Origin: Lachnospiraceae bacterium | GTDB lineage: Bacteria > Bacillota > Clostridia > Lachnospirales > Lachnospiraceae | Length of the DNA: 21,346 bases | Direction of reading: 5' to 3' | Assembly (NCBI GenBank): GCA_014804285.1 | Contig: JAAVAA010000063.1 | Coordinates: forward strand, 1-21,346 | Part shown: positions 6,617-12,927 of the stretch, piece by piece | Position numbering within the stretch: position 1 is the first letter of the stretch | How the letters are laid out: each line of letters starts with the position of its first letter | The notes under the pieces: model-generated | The model's input: only the letters and a program-made list of their open reading frames with translations | The model's database searches: none | Told to the model about the DNA's origin: nothing | Made by a program: the position numbers and the translations under genes

Positions 6617-7918
6617 GTGGGAATAGTATTAAAGAACATTCTGGCGCTTTTGCCGGAAGGAGATACGGATAATATCCGTGAAACGGATCTTTATATTGAA
6701 GGCAGCAGGATTGTGGCAATCGGGAATAAACCGGAGGGATTTAAAGAGGACAAGGTGATCGATGGCAGAAACAAACTTGCGATCCCGGGACTTGTGAACT
6801 GCCATACCCATTCTTATATGTCCTTTATGCGGAATGTGGCAGATGATTTAAGCTTTATGGACTGGCTGTTTGGAAGCATTGATCCCATTGAGCAGCAGAT
6901 GACGGATGAAGATACCTACTGGGGGGCCTGCCTTGCCATTATTGAGATGATGAAAAGCGGGACTACCTGTTTTAACGACATGCAGATGAATATTCATCAG
7001 ACAACCAGAGCGGTGAAGGAATCCGGTATGCGTGCGGTGATCAGCCGGGGACTTGTAGGAAGCGGAAACGATGAGGCAGGACAGATGCGTCTTCGCCAAG
7101 CATACGAGGAGAGAGATGCTGCAGCAGACTGTGACAGACTGACCTTTATGCTGGGACCTCATGCACCTTACACCTGTGATGAAGAGTTTATGCGGATTGT
7201 GTCCGAGGAAGCCAAAAAGAACAATATGAGAATTCACGTGCATCTCTCCGAGAGTGAAAGTGAAATACAACAGATTAAAGATAAATACGGATGTACTCCC
7301 ATAGAGATGGCGGATAAAAACGGACTTTTTGATGTTCCTGCCATAGCGGCTCATTGTGCACAGATCACGGAAAGTGATATGGATATTTTAAAAGCCAAAA
7401 ATGTCAGTGTTGTGACTAACCCTGCCAGCAATATGAAGCTTGGAAACGGGTTTGCACCTGTGCCGGAAATGTTGGAGAAGGGAATCAATGTGTGCCTCGG
7501 AACAGATGGTGCAGCATCCAACAACAGTCTGAATCTGTTCCATGAGATGAGTCTTTTGGCATTGATCCATAAAGGCGTGAAGAGAACACCCCAGTGTATC
7601 AGCGCAAAGGAAAATATCCGTATTGCAACGATAAACGGTGCAAAGGCGCTTGGATTGGAACAGGAAATCGGATCTCTTGAGGTTGGGAAAAAGGCAGATA
7701 TTGCTATTCTCAATTTGAATACGCCATCCTTGACACCCAGAAATAATCTGATTGCCGGGCTTTCTTACTCCGCAAATGGTTCTGAGGTGGAAACCGTGAT
7801 CATTGACGGAAAGGTAACCATGGAAGACCGTAAGGTATTGACGATGGATGAAGATCTGGTGTATAAAAAGGTTAATGAAATTATCGTCAGAATGGGATTG
7901 AACAAGAAAATATATTAA
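6617..7918 (+). CDS. mtaD: SAH/5'-methylthioadenosine deaminase (amidohydrolase), 433 aa
   Basis: Amidohydrolase-superfamily enzyme of the MtaD/DadD group that deaminates S-adenosylhomocysteine, methylthioadenosine or related nucleosides to the inosine forms. Metal and active-site residues are visible: His63 and His65 in NCHTHSYMS, His209 and Glu212 in HVHLSESESE, His246 in AAHCAQ and Asp297 in LGTDGAASNN. The C-terminal GSLEVGKKADIAIL is the usual second beta-sandwich part. The start is GTG with GGAGG (6602-6606) ten bases upstream. Lying between the dehydrogenase and the adenosylhomocysteinase, it probably feeds the latter with S-inosylhomocysteine. Substrate preference cannot be read from sequence; guanine deaminase or other amidohydrolase activity is less likely. 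Confidence 0.85.
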   Translation: MGIVLKNILALLPEGDTDNIRETDLYIEGSRIVAIGNKPEGFKEDKVIDGRNKLAIPGLVNCHTHSYMSFMRNVADDLSFMDWLFGSIDPIEQQMTDEDTYWGACLAIIEMMKSGTTCFNDMQMNIHQTTRAVKESGMRAVISRGLVGSGNDEAGQMRLRQAYEERDAAADCDRLTFMLGPHAPYTCDEEFMRIVSEEAKKNNMRIHVHLSESESEIQQIKDKYGCTPIEMADKNGLFDVPAIAAHCAQITESDMDILKAKNVSVVTNPASNMKLGNGFAPVPEMLEKGINVCLGTDGAASNNSLNLFHEMSLLALIHKGVKRTPQCISAKENIRIATINGAKALGLEQEIGSLEVGKKADIAILNLNTPSLTPRNNLIAGLSYSANGSEVETVIIDGKVTMEDRKVLTMDEDLVYKKVNEIIVRMGLNKKIY

Positions 7919-7949
7919 AGTTATGTAGCTGCATAGCAGTGAACATAAA

Positions 7950-7982
7950 AGTGATGATAGGACAGACGACCATCACTATAAT
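7950..7982 (+). promoter_or_regulatory. inverted repeat overlapping a possible ahcY promoter
   Basis: AGTGATG (7950-7956) and CATCACT (7971-7977) form a 7-bp inverted repeat around a 14-base centre. Its right arm touches a perfect TATAAT (7977-7982). No T-run follows, so it is not a terminator. No good -35 box is present at 17 bases. It could be an operator or an mRNA hairpin in the 108-bp gap before ahcY. Confidence 0.3.
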
Positions 7983-8026
7983 AAAAATTCGGCTGAATAT
8001 CTCATAATTTTATTGGAGGAAAAGAA

Positions 8027-9277
8027 ATGAACAGTGAAATCAGAGACATCAATTTAGCCGAATCCGGCGAAAGAAAAATTGAATGGGTGAAGAGAAATTG
8101 TGATCTGCTTCGCACTCTGGAAGAAGAATTTTCCAAGACAAAGCCCTTTGCGGGTAAGAAGATTGCGCTCTCCGTACATCTGGAAGCAAAGACAGCTTAC
8201 CTTTGCAAGGTGCTTAAGGCAGGTGGGGCGGATATGTATGTGACAGGCTCCAACCCTCTTTCCACACAGGATGATGTGGCAGCAGCTCTGGTAAAGGATG
8301 GTCTGGAGGTTCATGCATGGTATGACTGTACACCGGAAGAGTATGAATCACATATCCGCCATGTACTTGAAGCAGGTCCCAATATTATCATTGATGATGG
8401 CGGAGACTTGGTAAATATGGTTCATACCCAGATGCCGGAGTTGATTCCTGCAATCATTGGAGGATGCGAGGAGACAACGACAGGAATTATCCGTCTGGAA
8501 GCTATGAATAATGCAGGAGAATTAAAGTTCCCTATGGTTCGTGTAAACAATGCAGATTGTAAGCATCTGTTTGATAACCGTTACGGAACCGGACAGTCTG
8601 TCTGGGATGGAATCAACCGTACTACTAATCTGATTGTGGCAGGTAAGATTGTAGTTGTTGCCGGTTATGGCTGGTGCGGCAAAGGTACTGCCATGAGAGC
8701 CAAAGGACTTGGTGCACGGGTAATCGTTACAGAAATTGACCCCATTAAGGCAATTGAAGCAGTAATGGATGGATTTGATGTTATGCCTATGAATGAAGCA
8801 GCGAAAGTAGGAGATTTCTTTGTGACTGTCACCGGTTGTGATAAGGTTATCGACGAGGAAGATTTTGCAGTGATGAAGGATGGCGCTATCCTTTGCAATG
8901 CAGGGCATTTTGACTGTGAGATCGATATGGCAAGGCTTCGTGAGATTGCTGTGGAGACCAGGGAGCAGAGAAAGAACATTATGGGCTATAAGCTTCCTAC
9001 CGGCCAGTGGATCTTCATACTGGCAGAAGGACGCCTTGTAAATCTTGCAGCAGGCGACGGACACCCTGCAGAGATCATGGATATGAGCTTTGCAATTCAG
9101 GCGCTTTCCGCAAAATATCTGGTAGAGCATGGAAGTGAGCTTACCGAGAAGCTGATCGATGTACCCCGTGAAGTGGACAATGATGTAGCCAAGAGAAAGC
9201 TTGCGTTCCTTGGGAAGGAGATTGATGTTCTGACACCGGAGCAGGAGAAGTATTTAAACAGCTATACATTAGCATAA
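8027..9277 (+). CDS. ahcY: short-form adenosylhomocysteinase / probable S-inosylhomocysteine hydrolase, 416 aa
   Basis: Hydrolyses the thioether of SAH (or inosyl-SAH) to homocysteine using bound NAD. Conserved parts are VHLEAKTAYL (50-59), NPLSTQDDVAAAL (76-88), Asp123-124 in IIDDGGDL, EETTTG (148-153), Lys179 and Asp183 in CKHLFDNRYGTGQ, the NAD loop GYGWCGKG (213-220) and NAGHFDCEID (291-300). It is the compact type seen in archaea and Thermotoga: the C-terminus stops at LTPEQEKYLNSYTLA and lacks the PFKPDHYRY tail of the long enzymes. At the purine pocket, human Thr57 and Glu59 align with Glu53 and Lys55. With the deaminase gene upstream, this favours S-inosylhomocysteine as substrate (inference). 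GGAGGA lies 6 bases before ATG 8027. Confidence 0.9.
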   Translation: MNSEIRDINLAESGERKIEWVKRNCDLLRTLEEEFSKTKPFAGKKIALSVHLEAKTAYLCKVLKAGGADMYVTGSNPLSTQDDVAAALVKDGLEVHAWYDCTPEEYESHIRHVLEAGPNIIIDDGGDLVNMVHTQMPELIPAIIGGCEETTTGIIRLEAMNNAGELKFPMVRVNNADCKHLFDNRYGTGQSVWDGINRTTNLIVAGKIVVVAGYGWCGKGTAMRAKGLGARVIVTEIDPIKAIEAVMDGFDVMPMNEAAKVGDFFVTVTGCDKVIDEEDFAVMKDGAILCNAGHFDCEIDMARLREIAVETREQRKNIMGYKLPTGQWIFILAEGRLVNLAAGDGHPAEIMDMSFAIQALSAKYLVEHGSELTEKLIDVPREVDNDVAKRKLAFLGKEIDVLTPEQEKYLNSYTLA

Positions 9278-9314
9278 AACAACATATGACAGATAAGGTC
9301 ATTTGTGTAACAAG

Positions 9315-9346
9315 AAAGAGCAGGATACAATCACCTGCTCTTTTTG
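9315..9346 (+). terminator. intrinsic terminator after ahcY
   Basis: AAAGAGCAGG (9315-9324) pairs with CCTGCTCTTT (9334-9343) around a 9-base loop, and the T-run extends to 9345. It lies 38 bases after the ahcY stop and before the convergent rubredoxin gene. On the minus strand the following tract is CTCTTTCTTG, so weak two-way action is possible. Confidence 0.85.
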
Positions 9347-9357
9347 TCTGCATATGT

Positions 9358-9531
9358 TTAGTTATAATTATCAATGCAAGGCTGGAACATATCTTTGCTT
9401 ACGCCGCATAAAGGACAGCACCAGTCAGCCGGGAGATCCTCAAAAGCGGTTCCAGGAGCGATTCCGTGCTCCGGATCACCTTTTTCGGGATCATAAGTAT
9501 ATCCACAGGGATTACAAAAATATTTCTGCAT
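9358..9531 (-). CDS. rubredoxin, 57 aa
   Basis: A short gene reading MQKYFCNPCGYTYDPEKGDP at its N-terminus. It has the complete Fe(Cys)4 site: Cys6 and Cys9 in CNPCGY, and Cys39 and Cys42 in DWCCPLCG, where an additional Cys38 precedes the second pair. Length and the DPEKGDP/PGTAFEDLP segments are typical rubredoxin. It is a small cytoplasmic electron carrier that can reduce rubrerythrins and flavodiiron proteins. AGGAG (9545-9541) stands 9 bases before the ATG. It is the third gene after perR and the rubrerythrin gene, 30 bases behind the latter, so it is probably co-transcribed and part of the peroxide and oxygen defence. Confidence 0.93.
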   Translation of the reverse strand: MQKYFCNPCGYTYDPEKGDPEHGIAPGTAFEDLPADWCCPLCGVSKDMFQPCIDNYN

Positions 9532-9561
9532 AACAATATTCTCCTTTCGGTTTTCTTTATT

Positions 9562-10101
9562 TTAGCTGAAGTATCTCTTTAAGAGGCCTTCAAATGCCTT
9601 TCCATGTCTAGCTTCATCACGAGCCATCTCATGAACGGTATCGTGGATTGCATCAAGGTTAGCTGCTTTAGCTCTCTTTGCAAGATCAAATTTACCTGCG
9701 GTAGCGCCGTTTTCAGCTTCTACTCTCATCTCGAGGTTCTTCTTGGTGGAATCGGTTACAACTTCGCCTAATAATTCAGCAAATTTTGCAGCATGCTCTG
9801 CCTCTTCCCATGCAGCCTTCTCCCAATATAAACCGATTTCAGGATAGCCTTCTCTGTGGGCAACTCTTGCCATTGCAAGATACATACCAACTTCGGAGCA
9901 CTCGCCGTTGAAGTTAGCTCTGAGGTCTTCAAGAATATCCTCGGAAACTCCCTTAGCAACACCAACTACATGCTCTGCTGCCCATGTCTTCTCATCACCC
10001 TGAGCGGTAAATTTCTCAGTGCCAGCGCCGCAAACAGGGCACTTTTCAGGAGCTGCATCTCCTTCGTGAACGTAGCCGCATACCTGACATACATACTTCA
10101 T
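9562..10101 (-). CDS. rbr: reverse rubrerythrin (N-terminal rubredoxin domain), 179 aa
   Basis: Non-haem diiron peroxidase that reduces hydrogen peroxide to water in anaerobes. The rubredoxin-like domain is at the N-terminus (Cys5, Cys8, Cys21, Cys24 in CQVCGY and CPVCGAG), followed by the ferritin-like four-helix domain, which is the reverse of classical rubrerythrin. Diiron ligands are in NGECSEVGMY (Glu67/Glu70), EEAEH (Glu100, His103) and ARDEARHG (Glu163, His166). AGGAG is placed 8 bases upstream of the ATG. It sits 17 bases after perR and before the rubredoxin gene, its probable electron donor. PerR control is expected from the operon layout. Confidence 0.93.
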   Translation of the reverse strand: MKYVCQVCGYVHEGDAAPEKCPVCGAGTEKFTAQGDEKTWAAEHVVGVAKGVSEDILEDLRANFNGECSEVGMYLAMARVAHREGYPEIGLYWEKAAWEEAEHAAKFAELLGEVVTDSTKKNLEMRVEAENGATAGKFDLAKRAKAANLDAIHDTVHEMARDEARHGKAFEGLLKRYFS

Positions 10102-10118
10102 AATTGATTCTCCTTTTC

Positions 10119-10514
10119 TTATATAATTTTAGTTTTTTTGGTACAATTTGAACAGCGGCCATAGAACCAGGTCACCTGTCCCTCAATTTCACCATCAAAG
10201 TTTTCCCTGGCAGCTTCTGTCATTTGGTTCATGACCGTCATGTCAAGATCCAAAACTGCCCCGCATTCTGAACAGACAAAGTGATAATGAGGGGTAGTGT
10301 CGTAATCAAAATGATCGACACCATCACCTACCCGAAGCCTTGCAATTTCACCGATATCGGCAAGTAAAGTCAGGTTCCGGTACACAGTTCCCAGACTGAT
10401 ATTGGGGAAAGACTGACGAACATTTATGTATACAGTATCTGCAGTAGGGTGATCTTTTCTGGTAGCCAGAAATTCTTTAATGGAATCCCGCTGTTTACTA
10501 TGCTTTAGATTCAT
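10119..10514 (-). CDS. perR: PerR-type peroxide-sensing Fur-family repressor, 131 aa
   Basis: Winged-helix repressor with the Fur-family recognition helix ISLGTVYRNLTLL (39-51). Aligning to Bacillus PerR, all five regulatory-metal ligands are present: His22, Asp70, His76, His78 and Asp89 (His37, Asp85, His91, His93, Asp104 in B. subtilis). Asp at the last position is characteristic of PerR; Fur has Glu there. The structural zinc site is Cys81/Cys84 (CSEC) and Cys121/Cys124 (CSNC). AGGAAGGA lies 6 bases before ATG. It heads an operon with the rubrerythrin and rubredoxin genes, and a perfect palindrome overlaps its own promoter, so autoregulation is likely. Confidence 0.92.
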   Translation of the reverse strand: MNLKHSKQRDSIKEFLATRKDHPTADTVYINVRQSFPNISLGTVYRNLTLLADIGEIARLRVGDGVDHFDYDTTPHYHFVCSECGAVLDLDMTVMNQMTEAARENFDGEIEGQVTWFYGRCSNCTKKTKII

Positions 10515-10531
10515 TTAAATTCCTTCCTGGT

Positions 10532-10556
10532 TAAAACAGTAATCATTACTGTTTTA
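10532..10556. promoter_or_regulatory. PerR/Fur-family operator palindrome
   Basis: TAAAACAGTAAT (10532-10543) and ATTACTGTTTTA (10545-10556) are perfect 12-base arms around a single C. It starts at the last base of the perR -10 box and covers the likely transcription start. Length, AT-richness and position suit a Fur/PerR box, although it differs from the B. subtilis PerR box core. Confidence 0.8.
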
Positions 10557-10583
10557 GTATAGCAAATGAAGAGGGATTGTCAA
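10556..10583 (-). promoter_or_regulatory. perR-rbr-rubredoxin promoter
   Basis: On the minus strand, TTGACA (10583-10578) and TATACT (10561-10556) are 16 bases apart. The operator palindrome follows directly. Confidence 0.75.
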
Positions 10584-10655
10584 TAGTTGGAAATTCTTTT
10601 TATAAATTTTTTATAGTTTCTTTTGCTCTTTTGCAAGCCATAAGTATGTGGGATA

Positions 10656-10664
10656 TGCTATAAT
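10656..10664 (+). promoter_or_regulatory. extended -10 promoter of the sensor-kinase operon
   Basis: TGCTATAAT is a perfect TGnTATAAT extended -10 element; no -35 box at 17 bases (TTGCAA at 10631-10636 is too far). Transcription would start near 10671, which excludes the GTG 10648 and ATG 10663 starts and supports ATG 10693 for the kinase. Confidence 0.55.
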
Positions 10665-10692
10665 GAGCGTTAACGGAAGGAATGAGCAGAGT

Positions 10693-12171
10693 ATGAAATT
10701 TAAAACCAGACTGATTATAACTTTTTTGACGATTATTTTACTGCCGCTTGTTTTAGCGTGTACTGCCTTTTTGGGAATAGGAGCAGTTTTGTCAAAAGAT
10801 CAGGAAGAGTACGGAATCCGGAATAATGATTATAACATAATGATCGATCCCACACAGGCTTCCCAGCTGATGACAGACGAGATCTTTGCTGAGATAACGG
10901 AGATTTTGAATAAGGAGCCTGCGAAAATAGAAGATATAACGGTACTTGATGAGATCAACAGCAGGATAGAGTACAAATCCTCTTACATATTAGTGCGCAG
11001 ACAGGGATCCCTTTACTATGCGGGCAATGAGCTTGCAGCCAGTCAGATTTTTGATAAGCTGCCGGAATTTGAAGAGGGGAATCTGGAGCAGGCATCGCAG
11101 AGGAGTTTTTATTATGATGATCTGAAAAAGCTGGTCAGACAGATGGATTTCCGATTTACAGACGGCAGTGAAGGAAGTCTTTTTGTGATTACAAGGACAA
11201 ACTTTATGTTGTCAAGAAAGCTGTTTGTGGATATGGCAATTGCCATTATGGTGATCTTGATTTTTACCAGTATGTTTCTTACGAACTGGATCAGCAGAGG
11301 AGTTTTTACACCCATTAATCACTTAAACATTGCCATGCAGAATATAGCGGAAGGTAACCTGGAGTACATGCTTCCCGATAAAGGGGACGGAGAGATTGGT
11401 GAGCTTTATCGGAATTATGAGGATATGCGGCTTCGGTTAAAGGAGTCTACGGATGAAAAGATCCTGGCAGAAAAGCAGAATAAGGAACTGGTAAGCAACA
11501 TATCCCATGATTTGAAAACACCCATTACATCCATCAAGGGGTATGTGGAAGGAATCATGGATGGAGTTGCAGATACACCGGAAAAGATGGATAAATATAT
11601 CAGAACCATTTATAATAAAGCTAACGATATGGATAGGCTGATCAATGAGCTGACCGTTTATTCAGGAATTGATTCCAACAGAATTCCTTATCATTTTCAC
11701 AGAATTAATGTTTCTGAATATTTTGGAGACTGCATTGAGGAAGTGGGTCTGGATCTGGAATCCAAAAACATTGAGCTAAATTACTCGAATCTGGCGCCTC
11801 CGGACACACTTGTCATTGCGGACCCGGAACAGCTTAAGAGGGTAATTAACAATATTATCGGGAATAGTATAAAATATCTGGATAAGCCGAAGGGTGAAAT
11901 CGACATTCGGATTTTGGATGAGATTGATGCGATACGGGTTGAAATTGAAGATAATGGAAAAGGAATTGCAGCAAAAGATCTGCCAAAGATTTTTGAACGT
12001 TTTTACCGTACGGATGCATCCAGAAATTCTTCTCAGGGAGGAAGCGGTATCGGTCTTTCCATTGTGAAGAAAATCATAGAAGATCACGGAGGGTATATAT
12101 GGGCTGCCAGCAAGGAAGGCGAAGGAACCTGTATGCATTTTGTACTCCGTAAATATCAAGAAATACTTTAA
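10693..12171 (+). CDS. membrane sensor histidine kinase, 492 aa
   Basis: Residues 8-33 and about 178-198 are membrane segments bracketing a roughly 145-residue extracellular sensor region. A HAMP domain follows (about 199-252, with PINHLNIAMQNIAEGNLEY), then HisKA with phosphoacceptor His272 in SNISHDLKTPITSIKGY. The ATPase part shows the N box (RVINNIIGNSIKY, 383-395), DNGKG (420-424), FERFYR (434-439) and GGSGIGL (449-455). The frame is open from GTG 10648, but ATG 10693 is chosen because a perfect -10 box overlaps the earlier starts and GGAAGG (10675-10680) precedes it. It is 19 bases upstream of its response regulator. The signal is unknown. Confidence 0.9.
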   Translation: MKFKTRLIITFLTIILLPLVLACTAFLGIGAVLSKDQEEYGIRNNDYNIMIDPTQASQLMTDEIFAEITEILNKEPAKIEDITVLDEINSRIEYKSSYILVRRQGSLYYAGNELAASQIFDKLPEFEEGNLEQASQRSFYYDDLKKLVRQMDFRFTDGSEGSLFVITRTNFMLSRKLFVDMAIAIMVILIFTSMFLTNWISRGVFTPINHLNIAMQNIAEGNLEYMLPDKGDGEIGELYRNYEDMRLRLKESTDEKILAEKQNKELVSNISHDLKTPITSIKGYVEGIMDGVADTPEKMDKYIRTIYNKANDMDRLINELTVYSGIDSNRIPYHFHRINVSEYFGDCIEEVGLDLESKNIELNYSNLAPPDTLVIADPEQLKRVINNIIGNSIKYLDKPKGEIDIRILDEIDAIRVEIEDNGKGIAAKDLPKIFERFYRTDASRNSSQGGSGIGLSIVKKIIEDHGGYIWAASKEGEGTCMHFVLRKYQEIL

Positions 12172-12190
12172 TTGCAAAGGAGATGGGGAA

Positions 12191-12880
12191 ATGAGCAGAA
12201 TATTAATTATTGAAGATGAAGAGGCAATTGCAGATCTGGAAAAAGATTATCTGGAACTAAGCGGATTTGAGGTAGCAATTCAAAACAGAGGGGATGACGG
12301 TCTTCAGGCTGCTTTGTCGGAAGAGTTTGACTTAATTGTTCTTGATTTGATGCTGCCAGGGATGGATGGATTTGAGATCTGTAAGAGAGTCCGCGAACAA
12401 AAAAATATTCCCATAATTATGGTCTCTGCCAAAAAAGATGATATTGATAAGATTAGAGGCCTCGGTCTCGGTGCCGATGACTATATGACCAAACCATTTA
12501 GTCCCAGTGAGCTTGTGGCGAGAGTGAAGGCACATATGGCAAGGTATGACCGGTTGGTAGGCTCGAATATGAAAAGCAATGATATTATTGAGATCCGCGG
12601 TATCCGTATCGACAAAACGGCGCGGAGAGTTATGGTGGATGGGGTAGAAAAGGCATTTACCGGCAAAGAGTTTGATCTTCTCAGTTTTCTGGCGGAGCAT
12701 CCCAATCATGTATATACCAAGGAAGAGTTGTTCCGGGAAATCTGGGATATGGATTCTATCGGTGATATTGCTACCGTTACCGTGCATATCAAAAAGATTC
12801 GTGAAAAGATAGAGTATGACTCCGCAAAGCCGCAATATATTGAGACCATCTGGGGTGTCGGATACCGTTTTAAGGTTTAG
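12191..12880 (+). CDS. OmpR/PhoB-family response regulator, 229 aa
   Basis: The receiver domain (1-115) contains the acidic pair around IIEDEE (8-11), phosphoacceptor Asp52 in VLDLMLPG, Ser79 in MVSA and Lys101 in MTKPF. The C-terminal winged-helix domain (about 135-229) shows FTGKEFDLLSFLAEHP, VTVHIKKIREKIE and YIETIWGVGYRF. AAAGGAG with GGGG lies directly before ATG 12191; earlier in-frame starts lie inside the kinase gene. It is partner of the upstream kinase. The J/TPR protein gene follows after 47 bases without a terminator, so the chaperone genes may be co-transcribed with it. Confidence 0.93.
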   Translation: MSRILIIEDEEAIADLEKDYLELSGFEVAIQNRGDDGLQAALSEEFDLIVLDLMLPGMDGFEICKRVREQKNIPIIMVSAKKDDIDKIRGLGLGADDYMTKPFSPSELVARVKAHMARYDRLVGSNMKSNDIIEIRGIRIDKTARRVMVDGVEKAFTGKEFDLLSFLAEHPNHVYTKEELFREIWDMDSIGDIATVTVHIKKIREKIEYDSAKPQYIETIWGVGYRFKV

Positions 12881-12927
12881 GACGTAGAATTGCAGCGTCA
12901 GAACGAATCAGACCAGGGGGAATTTTT

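Noticed and set aside
8522..9130. 202-aa minus-strand frame opposite ahcY
   Set aside because: Antisense to a well conserved gene, with no domain pattern or ribosome site; a by-product of codon use.
10119..10514. Iron-uptake Fur or zinc-uptake Zur
   Set aside because: Asp89 at the PerR-specific position and the rubrerythrin/rubredoxin operon favour PerR.
10648..10692. GTG 10648 or ATG 10663 as kinase start
   Set aside because: The TGCTATAAT promoter element overlaps both, so they would not be in the transcript; MKFKTRL at 10693 begins the normal first membrane helix.
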